Shown one piece after another: positions 12,801 to 27,146 of a stretch of DNA of 64,000 nt. The DNA lies in NCBI RefSeq assembly GCF_900700375.1, contig NC_041716.1:13242306-13306305 (forward strand), read 5' to 3'. Source of the stretch: Denticeps clupeoides. Its lineage: Eukaryota; Chordata; Actinopteri; Clupeiformes; Denticipitidae. The translations under genes and the position numbers were made by a program. The notes under the pieces were generated by a model. It was not told the origin of the DNA. It was given only the letters and a program-made list of their open reading frames with translations, and did no database searches. Position 1 is the stretch's first letter. Every line of letters begins with the position of its first letter.

Positions 12801-12850
12801 CATTTTATAGGATTATTGTAGACCCCGAACGTGCGATACCTGAGCAGTCA
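5997..12850 (-). CDS. apeh: Acylaminoacyl-peptide hydrolase, 23 coding exons
   Basis: Cytosolic serine peptidase (S9C, prolyl oligopeptidase family) that releases N-acetylated residues from short peptides. Exons, from the start: 12839-12850, 12115-12244, 11917-12043, 11566-11653, 11348-11423, 10457-10548, 10180-10248, 9965-10102, 9788-9879, 9655-9695, 9448-9566, 9246-9306, 9037-9134, 8905-8956, 8573-8661, 8270-8408, 8088-8171, 7908-7988, 7227-7315, 6918-7108, 6717-6819, 6265-6371, 5997-6105. Each junction is GT/AG and the phases close to 728 residues (human 732). A beta-propeller-like N-terminal half precedes the alpha/beta hydrolase fold. The triad is visible: Ser582 in GGSHGG, Asp670 in GEDDRRVP and His702 in NNHSLS, each offset by five from human S587, D675 and H707. 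Exon 1 encodes only MTAQ, matching human MERQ. A minus-strand AATAAA lies at 5806-5811. Intron 5 holds a Tc1-like fragment. Confidence 0.97.
6843..6885. repeat. (AC)n microsatellite in apeh intron 20
   Basis: About 21 AC units without interruption, lying between apeh exons 20 and 21 and only some 25 bases upstream (in the sense of transcription) of the exon 21 acceptor at 6820. On the coding strand it reads as GT repeats close to the acceptor. Confidence 0.95.
10785..11270 (+). mobile_element. Internally deleted Tc1-like element (family A), left end lost
   Basis: The fragment carries the inner part of a long terminal inverted repeat (10793-10880), then jumps straight into the C-terminal end of a Tc1-type transposase and closes with the matching right repeat (to about 11270, ending in a GGCCTGTACTG motif). 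The transposase tail runs to 11126 and includes the SPDLNPI motif that carries the last acidic residue of the DDE triad; here the codon reads Q rather than E. The outer left repeat is missing. It sits in apeh intron 5. Two relatives lie at 23236-23757 and 59222-59579. Confidence 0.85.
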
Positions 12851-15502
12851 TGTTGAAGAGGTCCGTCAAAGCGGCCACTTCCTCTTCAAAATAAAAGTCC
12901 TTCTCTTACGAAGGAGGCGCGTCATGCAGCAACGACCATTCTGTTTTGTTTTGTTTTTTTAACTGTTGTGCAAGAGTTCCCAAAATCTTTTGGACAAAAT
13001 GCTGATATGTGTTTCCTTTAAATGCGGATTTTGTTTACCTGAAAAGTGGATTTTTTTTTCAGAAGTTCGTATGTGTGCACCTTACTGAACAGTTCAGTAC
13101 ATTAACACGATCGTCTTTCTTTTGACCACTAGGGGCACTGAGGTAAAAAAAAAAAAAAAAAAAAACACTCCTCTCCCCTCCTGACTGACCTATATTAGGT
13201 CTATAAAAATATATGCATGACAAAAGTTATTTTTTAATACTAAATTTTTAAATACTACATATTTGTCTTAAGACAGCCTAGAGACAATCAAAGTTACAGC
13301 AACAGCTGTTAAATGCAAACAAGTAAGAGTTAATAAACTGGAAGTTCTCTCAGTTCTCAGTCACAGCCATCATAATTGATCTTAAATCAATAAGTGACCT
13401 AAAAATAAAGTAGTCAGAGCACATTTTGATACTGAAAAAAGAAATTCTTTACTTTGTAATGTACAGATAAAAAAAAACAACTTGACAGGTTATCTTCAGG
13501 CAGGCAATACATTTTTACAAATTAACTGGTTTTAATGCATAATTCAATCACAACTGTCATGAAGTGCATAGTTCTGCAACTAGCATGCCGCAAACAACAT
13601 TGCTGCCTCTCCATGTAGACATGAACAAAACAAGGTCGTATGAAACAGAAACTCAAAAAAAGAAACTGAACTTAAGTCCTTTGCACACATCTCACACAGT
13701 TCGACACTTGAAATAGCAGTCAGTCTGTGACTGAGTGAAAACCATCACTTCTCTCTTTCCCCCATCTGCTCTGCATCACACTTTTCCATATGTGGATGAA
13801 CTCGGATATCTCTCATACAGCACAGCTTCTAAAAGTACATGAGCGCATTTTTTGTACCGCATTAAAGGACATGAATAAAAGAGTGGCGGATGACATATAC
13901 TCCTAATTAACCAAAGATTAAAATCATTGGGGGGGGAAATGCACTGACAGAAATACAAAATCTTTGGGTTATTAAAAGAAAACAGAAAGCATAAAGCATG
14001 TCTATGACATGAATATATTTATACTGAAGAACCACAGTAACAATCTGATAACATGTCCAATGACTGAATTAAAGAAAATGTATACATAAAAAACATGCTA
14101 TAGTACAATACACAGAGGGATTTATTTTCTTGCAAGACTGGTGCAAATAAGATGGTGCATGTTTGCCAACATCTACCCAAGTTTTCGCTGTACATCTTCA
14201 CTGATCTCGGAAATGAAACCAAACAAACAAGGACCCACCACAGTTCCACTTCTCCCAGCCTTAGTCCAGGAAGATGACATGATGTTAGTGAATGCAGCCC
14301 CGGAGACTGCATGCCTCTGCATAATGGTGCATAATAGTACAGAATACCACAAAAGTCCATTCGCGTGTGACTGTTTTTGTATAAGTGTCCCTCCACTTCC
14401 CTTTCAGTTAAAACAGGATTAAAAACTGCTCATTCAGGCTTACAAAAATACTACAGTAACGAATGTACTATACCGCCACAATGGCATTCCACCCCAGGTC
14501 CTGTAATAAAAAGGGGAAAAGGAAAGACCGCAAGACGTACAGGTTGACATAAAACGATATAGTCAGTAACATAAATATATAGTCACTATCTGCATAAACT
14601 CAGTGTATTAATATTCATTCGTGGCACCCAGTTTGAAAGACAAAAAATAAAAATAAGAAAAACAGTAACATTTAAAGCTTCTTTAAGCAAAATGAGCTTT
14701 TTGGGCTTTTGCACGTTTCAACAACGCATGTGCCTCCATTAGGACAACACAACTTATTTTCAGGTTAACATTTGGGTCTAAAGCATCAATTCTGTGACAT
14801 TTACTCTTGGGGAAAAAAGTGAAGATAGGAAATATTCACCTAAACGTCAAACGGCAGCGTAAACCATGGTCTTAACAGTAGGTAAACGCAAAATAAAAAT
14901 GATCCCGAATGCTAAATATAAATCAAAGATTTATGGATATGGATAACCCCATAAAAATGACAGCAATAACAAAGTTGTCATGAAGAAGTGTATGTGGAAA
15001 TTGTGACAAATGATAATATTTCCTATTTCATCACGAATCCTGTGGCCCAAGTGACCAGAACGGTCAGACTACTAATGGTTCTAATCCACACAAGAAGCAG
15101 TGGCTGCCAGTCATATTATTTGTGCAAGTCCATCCTTTAGAAGTTCCAGGTTTCTGATGGAGAAGCCTATTTTATGAGGGGGAAAAAAAAAGATGTTGAT
15201 GCTAAAAGGTCCTTCACCAAAGGCTGCCAGAATAAGAAATTAGCAGGAAATTAGCCAGAAGTTAGCATATATGCTACAGTTGCTTACAGAGGCTTTAGGA
15301 GAGAGAACATCCACACCCATTGCAGCTAACAGTGTGGGATGAACCGGAGACACAAAACCAGTGAGAAAAACATGCACCTCCAAGAGAACATGTTTTTTTC
15401 CAAGAGGAAATTAGTCCAATGAAAAAAGTTTTTTTTTTTTTTTTAAAAGAAGAGCATAAAGAATGGGGAAGGAAGAAGACTCCTGGGAGAGAGGAAGACT
15501 CC
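12851..15502. other. apeh promoter side and capzb 3' UTR region
   Basis: The left few hundred bases are the upstream flank of apeh (CpG-rich around 12480-12720, within apeh intron 1 and beyond its first exon). The rest lies downstream of capzb, which is transcribed leftward, and probably holds its long 3' UTR: a minus-strand AATAAA is present at 14121-14126, about 1.4 kb past the beta2 stop codon. A 20-base A run lies near 13146-13165. No other gene is evident. This is also where human 3p21-type genes meet 1p36-type genes. Confidence 0.55.
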
Positions 15503-20451
<4,949 letters not shown>

Positions 20452-22990
20452 GTCTGCGGTTCCTGGTTCGAGCGGAGGGCTTCGGGGCTTTCTTCTCCCC
20501 GCGTCGGGCCCCTTCCGGGCTGCTTCTGCGTTCCCTACAAGTTGACAGACCCACCGGAGACCGGAGCGGACGAAGCGACTTCCTGAGCCGTGGGAACGCG
20601 CGGGGAGGAGCAGGCCAACATCCGGGTACCGAGCGCCCAAAGCGCAGCGGCCAATCACAGGGCTCTAAGTAAAGCATGGCCAAGTAAGGAAGAAAGTTTC
20701 CTTTTTGACTACTACATTTCTTTAAAAAAAAAAAAAAAAGAAGAAGAAAATTAGTAATAATAGCGTTACATTTTTAAAAATTATTTTGTTTTAAGGCCTA
20801 TGCTACTTTTAGAGGGACAATACAATTTCTAGGTTTTTTTTCATTTACTGATACTGCGACGATGTATTTTCTTGTTTAAAGGTCAAAGTCTCAAACACTA
20901 GGGGTCTGTAGACGATTTGTAAAATGAAATGAAATGAACTAGGCTAAATACTATCTAGATACTAAATTTTTTATTGTTTTAGGCTGGACTGCACCGAAGC
21001 TGCAAAGCCCTGTTGATGATTACCATTAGGGCCCGATCCCTCGAAGGGCCCCGTAAGGATTTTAATTATTATCATTATTGGAGGTTTTGGGCATTTTGAG
21101 GCCTTTTCCTGTTCTCAAAAACTCTTGAAATTGTGCACACTCGTCAGGAATTAGAGGAACATGGGCCTCCGGAAAAAAGGGTCCCGGGAGTGAAGCACAG
21201 CCCTTTTTTTTGTGCACTAGCAGTTGCACATGCTTTCACGTATCAGCACCGAATTTAATTGGCACGTGCATCTTTTTAGGATGAACATTTCTTACAATCA
21301 AATGCACTAAATCCGTACAATAGGAAGTGAGAGAATATTGATTGTTCAGTTTAGCCATCCTTGGCCAGTTTGAGGACAAGAAGTTGATGATGCTAAATTT
21401 CAAAGCTCTTTCAAAATGGCAAGGGAAAAAATGGCACATTATTAGTCTGTGACTGTATTTTTATATTAGTGCAGTAATTATTAAGCAGCCGATGTGTTCA
21501 GAGCCACACTCCGCAGTGCTCTGTTCCGAATCATCTGTCAGTCAAACGCTTCTGTACAAAACGCTAAGTTCTGTTTTCCTAGTGTATAAATTCTTATTTC
21601 ATGCCATATAATGCAGAATAATTATTTGGAAATAGAATTGTACAATTTCTGGAGTTTTTATACTCAGTTCTCACAACTGAGGTGTGATTATTTGAAATAA
21701 TTGCCAGTGTATCAAATATTTATTTCCCCGGTGCAGGCTGCTAGTGACAAAATCTAGGGGCCATCAAGAGGCCACAATATTAATAGGGGGCAGGAATTTG
21801 TCCAACATTCTTGCATGCAATCCCTGGTTTTAGTTTATACATTTCAGCAGTCTCACCATGTTGAAACATTTAAAAAGATAATAATTTAAAAAACGTACAT
21901 TTTTACTGCACATTACTCAAATACTCACACACATATACATACACACAGCTTTGTATTTATTAAAACAAAAACGTTTAACTTTTAAAAAAAACCTTTACAT
22001 ATCTTTTACACTTCTCATTGAAGTGTACTTATTGTTGTTTTGGACAGTTCAACAGCAAATTATGTTGCTAATTATTATTTATGATTATTATTAATTTATT
22101 ACAATTATTGTCAATTGTTATTTAATAGTTAATAATACTATTAATATAGTATATTATAATTATTGCCAATTGTTATTTTATTATTAATAATACTATTAAT
22201 ATAATATAATTAATATTTAAACCTGAGATTAGCCAGTGGTGGCCTAGTGGGTAAGGAAATGAACCCCTAATCAGAAGGTTGCCGGTTTGAATCCTAAACC
22301 GCCACGATGAGAATTACTTCACTTTCACTTCCAGATTACCTTTGGCTCATTTTCTGTGAAACCCATAAAACATTTTGTTACTTTAAGGCTTCACTTTGGT
22401 CAACCACATTCAATTTTGTATATTGTTGTTGTCACTGAGCAGTGAAGTGTTATGAACACATATGAAGTATTTATATGGATATTTTGATACGGTGAACAGT
22501 TTCTCGCCCAGGACTTTTTGCATGATATAGTGGTTGAGGGGACAACAATTCAACAATTAAATCAACAACCCTTTTTCAATAACTTCATTTTAATAAGTTC
22601 ATTGTGCAAATAAGTGTTCGAAATATAACATGCATATATGTACAGTGCTACAGTGTTAAATATCTTATTTATCTGTGCTCCTTCATGCATACACAAAGTG
22701 AATCCCATACTAAAACCTAAGTTTTTTACATTACATAAGTTTTCTCACATCTCAAACTCACATCTCAAAAATAGCTGGGCATCAATGTCAAAAATCTTTT
22801 GTGTGGTTATATTTTTATTGATTTTATGACCGCCAGAGGGCAGCATCGTCTCTATGCTGTTGAGGCCGCTGACCGTTAGGTGGCGATATGCGCTTCTTGA
22901 CTCTCAGAATGAAGGGGGGGGGGGAAGACGGAGAAGAAGCTGAAGCGGGTTGAGTACTAGGTTACGCCCTGCCGGAGATCTTCAGGAAAC
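20452..22990. other. capzb-micos10 intergenic, divergent promoters
   Basis: The genes on either side point away from each other. The left end is the GC-rich capzb promoter; the right end (about 22840-22980) is the micos10 promoter with a G run at 22915-22923. Between them is AT-rich DNA with a partial SINE at 22231-22332. Open frames in the GC-rich part (20250-20672 and its antisense) have no recognisable family and look like composition effects. Confidence 0.6.
22231..22332 (+). repeat. SINE family A, tRNA-like head plus tail only
   Basis: Starts with the tRNA-like head (GTGGTGGCCTAGTGGGTAAGG, with box B as GGTTTGAATCC) and then skips the body, joining a short tail that ends in TTCACTTTCACTTCC. 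It is therefore internally deleted compared with the copy at 25615-25866. Not a tRNA gene: it has no anticodon stem that folds convincingly and it shares sequence with the other SINE copies. Confidence 0.75.
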
Positions 22991-25064
22991 ATGTCAGAAA
23001 AGGAGCTGGGTCAGAAGTTGGACCGCTGCCTCGCCGACTCTGTGGTAAAGCTCGGTAGGTATCAGGAGCTGGTATTGGATCGGCTGTGCTGCAGATACTC
23101 GAAGCGTTTTACTAGCTGCCATGTACCGCTGTGGGCTCGCTAGGGCAGACAGGTCAATGTCAGCCTGTCCGGGAGAAATGCGTGTGTGTGTGTGTGTTAC
23201 TCTATTATGAGTTCACTATAATCTGACCAGAGTGTACAGTACAGGCCAAAGGTTTGGACACACTTTCTCATTCAATGTGTTTTCTTTATTTTCATGACCA
23301 TTTACGTTGGTAGATTCTCACTGAAGGCATCAAAACTATGAATGGACACATGTGGAGTTATGTACTTAACAAAAAAAGGTGAAATAACTGAAAACGTGTT
23401 TTATATTCTAGTTTCTTCAAATAGCAGCCATTTTCTCTTATTACCGCTTTGCACACTCTTGGCATTCTCTCGATGAGCTTCAAGAGGTCGTCACCTGAAA
23501 TGGTTCTCCAACAGTCTTGAAGGAGTTCCCAGAGGTGTTTAGCACTTGTTGGTCCAGCTCACCCCAAACCATCTCGATTGGGTTCAGGTCCGGTGACTGT
23601 GGAGGCCAGGTCTCCACTTTTTATTAAGTACATAACTCCACATGTGTTCATTCATAGTTCTGATGCCTTCAGTGAGAATCTACCAATGTAAATGGTCATG
23701 GAAATAAAGAAAACACATTGAAGGAGAAGGTGTGTCCAGACTTTTGGCCTGTATTGTATGTGTGTGTTACTATATTATGAATTCACTATAATATGACCAG
23801 AGTATATGTGTGGGTGTGTACATGTCTGTTTCTATGGAGATAACAATTGATTTTAGGGGATGGTAGTAGCTTAAAAACCAGAAAACCACCAAGTCACAGG
23901 TTTAAACCCTCACATACTATATTGTATCCCTGGGGGGACTCCATGGGGGGGGGGGGGGGGCTGTCCCTGTATCTACTAATAAGATGAATGTAAATGTAAA
24001 TTGCTTTTTTCTTTTTTTCTAGGTGCTGGTCTTGGGTTGGGGATTGTCTTCTCTGTTGTATTTTTCAAACGTAAGTATGCTTATTCATACTCTTATATTA
24101 TGACCAGATGAACAAACATCAATTATCATTTAATAAACTTCCTACCATGCTGAATGTCTCAGTCCTGTACATATTGCTCTTACCTACCTGGCCTAAGGAC
24201 AATAATGGATGCCAGATCCATGCTTACTTATTAATAATGAACAGAAGATCACCGGCTGTCTATCTGATCCTTTAGGACGCACATGGCCCATTGCGTTTGC
24301 CACTGGAGCTGGCCTTGGGATGTCCTATTCAAACTGCCAGAATGACTTGAGGTCACCATATATTCTCCACAGGAGTGTTCCTAAGGTCTGTACAACAAGG
24401 AACTCATGAATTTCTATTAGTTGGCATGTTGAAGTTTGAAATTTGATTTCAGTAATTTCCAGCTCTGTTTAAGTATGGGACTATTATCTAAAATCTAAGC
24501 AATAATTTGTCAGAAAATAAATTTGATCAAGCATAGTGCAGAAAGGTTAAAAGAATTTTGCACTTTCTCTGTTCCAGTCATTGGTAATTAAATTAGACAT
24601 CACTTTTTAATTGGCTGTGAAAAATTCAAACATTGTATTTCAAAGGGACAACACTGCAATGCAATACATATGAACTTTTTTTTTTAATTTGAAATCAAAT
24701 GTCCATGCATTTTCCCCCCCGATACGGGAAATTAAAATTAAATTGTTATTCTGAAATGGAAAATGTGTTACAACCTCAAACAATTGATAAGTACAGTGAG
24801 CCACCTGTCCATCACGTGCTGAAAGCTGACCAGCCATTTCCCAGCAGCGTAATGCGCTGCTGAAAAAATGGTCTTGTAATCACGTTTAAAGAAAGAATGT
24901 GTGAGCCACTGTTCTGTGTATTCACCTGCTTGAAATGGAGTGCTCTACATTCTGGACTGAAGTCAGTTTGTCCCCCCACCTTGTTTGTTTCGCTGCTTTG
25001 CTCGAATACATACTGAAGTAGAATTACTCATCTTTTGTGTCCTCCATTTGTGCAGGAGCAGTAG
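22991..25064 (+). CDS. micos10: MICOS complex subunit Mic10
   Basis: Small inner-mitochondrial-membrane protein that oligomerises and bends the membrane at crista junctions. Exons 22991-23054, 24023-24070, 24276-24385 and 25056-25064; phases close to 76 residues (human 78). The N-terminus MSEKELGQKLDRCLADSVVK matches vertebrate Mic10, and both membrane hairpin segments carry the family's glycine-rich motifs: GAGLGLGIVFS in helix 1 and GAGLGMSYSNC in helix 2, separated by the positive loop FKRRTWP. The last exon encodes only EQ and the stop. A plus-strand AATAAA at 25206-25211 is the likely poly(A) signal. Intron 1 carries a whole Tc1-like non-autonomous element and a SINE remnant. Confidence 0.97.
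23236..23757 (-). mobile_element. Tc1-like non-autonomous element (family A), whole copy
   Basis: Both ends are present: the left terminus begins TACAGTACAGGCC and the right terminus ends GGCCTGTATTGTA, with inverted repeats of roughly 130 bases that include a shared stretch around ACATGTGGAGTTATGTACTT. Between them, on the minus strand, is only the last part of a Tc1 transposase, with SPDLNPIE (final acidic residue kept) and a [10 protein letters not shown]-type tail. The element inserted in micos10 intron 1, opposite to the gene. Its layout matches the copies at 10785 and 59222, so the same deletion derivative was amplified. Confidence 0.9.
23857..23999 (+). repeat. SINE family B remnant with long G run
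   Basis: A degraded copy of the SINE seen at 37196-37385: GGTAGTAGCTT head, a GGTTTAAACCC box-B-like motif, and a tail with ATGTAAATGTAAA. The middle is shortened and includes a run of about 16 G ending near 23960 that could form a G-quadruplex. Confidence 0.65.
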
Positions 25065-25387
25065 TGTGGGCTTGCTGAGCAGAATGTCTTTGGATTTTGG
25101 AGTTTGCTTTGCTTGCAATTACACCGGTGACCTTCATTTTACTCCGTCCCTTTTTCATGTGCCTGAAATGACTTTTTGTTTTATTTAATGAAAGCTGTTA
25201 AAAACAATAAATCTGAAACTGTACTAAAATATGCTTGTTGTATAATTAGATGGATGAATGGATAGACAGATACATGGGACAGATCTCATGTCAGTAAAAT
25301 CTAAATATGTGAATGGTCATCCCTTTGATCAGAACTAGTGCGGACTGCCTTGAGAGACATTGCCTACGTATTGAGGGATTTTCGCCT

Positions 25388-25866
25388 ATCATGGCTGCCC
25401 ACTGCTCACCAAGGGTGATGGTTAAAAGCAGAAGGCACATTTCATTGTGTCACCGTTTGCTGTACTGCTTGCCAAGAGATAGGAGTCAGCCTAACTATTC
25501 CTCTGCAATCAGATTACTGAGTTTACTGCTTTTATACTGCGTGATGTTTAATATTTATATCAGTCAGATGTGCACTGCTGTGGACTGAGCTTCTGTTTGC
25601 AAAATCATTTATAAAGTAAAGTGAAGTGATTGTCACATGTGATACACAGCAGCACAGCACACGGTGCACACAGTGAAATTTGTCCTCTGCATTTATCCCA
25701 TCACCCTGAGTGAGCAGTGGGCAGCCATGACAGGCGCCGGGGAGCAGTGTGTGGGGACGGTGCTTTGCTCAGTGGCACCTCAGTGGCTCCTTGGCAGATC
25801 GGGATTCGAACCGGCAACCTTCTGTTTACGGGGCCGCTTCCTTAACCTCTAGGCCACCACTGCCCC
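25388..25866. repeat. Two SINE family A copies in opposite orientation
   Basis: A fragment at about 25388-25455 reads on the plus strand (GGCTGCCCACTGCTCACC), and a fuller copy at 25615-25866 reads on the minus strand. The fuller copy is the best-preserved member in the window: tRNA-like head at its right end, box B as GGTTCGAATCC, and a tail at its left end with TCACTTCACTTTA. They lie downstream of micos10. Confidence 0.85.
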
Positions 25867-26129
25867 ATTAGTAAATATTTAGTGTTAATTATTTTAGAAT
25901 ATATATAAGATTGAATGTAAAATAGTGCTAATCAGGAACAACAATATGCAAGTGGCTCTTTATGTGTCACATGAACAAAACTTTTATGATGAAAAAAATA
26001 TTTACTAATGAGGGCTTCAAATATTCTTATTATTAAACCCTAAATTGTTAGGGTTAGGGAACAGAGTCAATTCCAATTATGTGTAGCATTATTTTTACTT
26101 CTAATAATTCATCCCCACAACAACGTCCT

Positions 26130-26161
<32 letters not shown>

Positions 26162-27146
26162 TTTTGTTCTCTTTAGTTTTTTGATCTAGATTTGTTGCAC
26201 TTGTTGCACATAGAATAGTTCTATGCTCCTGAGACCCACCCTTTCCCAGTCATGTCCCTGTTTTAGGTGACAAGCATGTCCAGCATTATGATGGCTACTC
26301 TTTTAAGTAGTGGTGAATAATTAGCGCTGAGCGTGGACATGCAGACGCATGCGTCAGTGGTGAATGCCTGGACACGCTCTTCCCCCTAAAAGCGGGAGAT
26401 AAGCTGCCGGGCGTTGTGGAGTGGCAGCCGTGCGGATTAGGAGTAGGAGAAAAGGCGTGTCTGTGATGATACCTGCACAGCACTTGTAGGCGCAGGGGCA
26501 CTTGAGGAAAAAAAAAAGCACTAGTTTGGTGGAACATCGCGGCCTCACATGTTTGTCTGCGAAAGCTGGAAGACACGAGGAAGGTTGGAGAGGGAAAGAA
26601 GACGAGACAAGAAAACCACAACCGCCCACAGGAAACTGTTCATTTAGCCTTTTGGTGCTGCAAAAATGTCAAATAATCCGCCCTTTCCCGTTTTTTCCTT
26701 TCACGCCGCGCTCTGTCTCAGTGGAGCCCCCCTCTCCCCATTTCCCTCCCCCGTTGAGTGTCATCATGACACGTAGCTTTGAAACGCACCGAGAGGAAGA
26801 GAACATCTCGCACGCGCACGCACACACACACACACACTGGCACTCAGGCGAGGAGACGCCGGACCGCCGCTCAGGCGAGGAGACGCCGGACCGCCGCTCG
26901 TGGGTCCCTCGCGCTGTCCCTGACACCTGAGCGCAGACGGCTTGAGAGGGGGGAGCTGAGCATATGGATCTGACCCACAGGAGCGGCGAGACGGACGCCG
27001 GGGGGGGAGAACCCGTCCCTTCGCCCTCTTCGGTCTCATCGAGTTGAACGTCTGATCTTGGGAAGGGCGGAGATGTCCTTTTCCGTACTTGGGTGCCCTG
27101 CTGCCTTGGAGAAGCGGATCGGACGAGGTGATGACCCTCTGACGCG
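25867..27146. other. micos10-htr6 intergenic and htr6 upstream region
   Basis: Left part is AT-rich with a 24-base T run near 26133-26156. From about 26680 the base composition turns GC-rich toward htr6, giving its probable promoter and 5' UTR. A perfect 27-base tandem duplication lies at 26844-26870 and 26871-26897, next to a short CA run. Long open frames on both strands here (for example 26669-27508 minus) look like by-products of GC content and of antisense overlap with htr6. Confidence 0.55.
27131..27142 (+). promoter_or_regulatory. Minimal uORF immediately before htr6
   Basis: ATG ACC CTC TGA, three sense codons, ending four bases before the htr6 start codon at 27147. If this stretch is in the mRNA, ribosomes that start here would terminate right beside the main start. 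That could dampen or time translation. It is seen directly in sequence, but the effect is an inference. Confidence 0.55.

Noticed and set aside
25615-25866. tRNA gene suggested by the box B motif
   Set aside because: The same head with the same tail occurs at several sites, so it is a SINE. No copy folds into a convincing tRNA.
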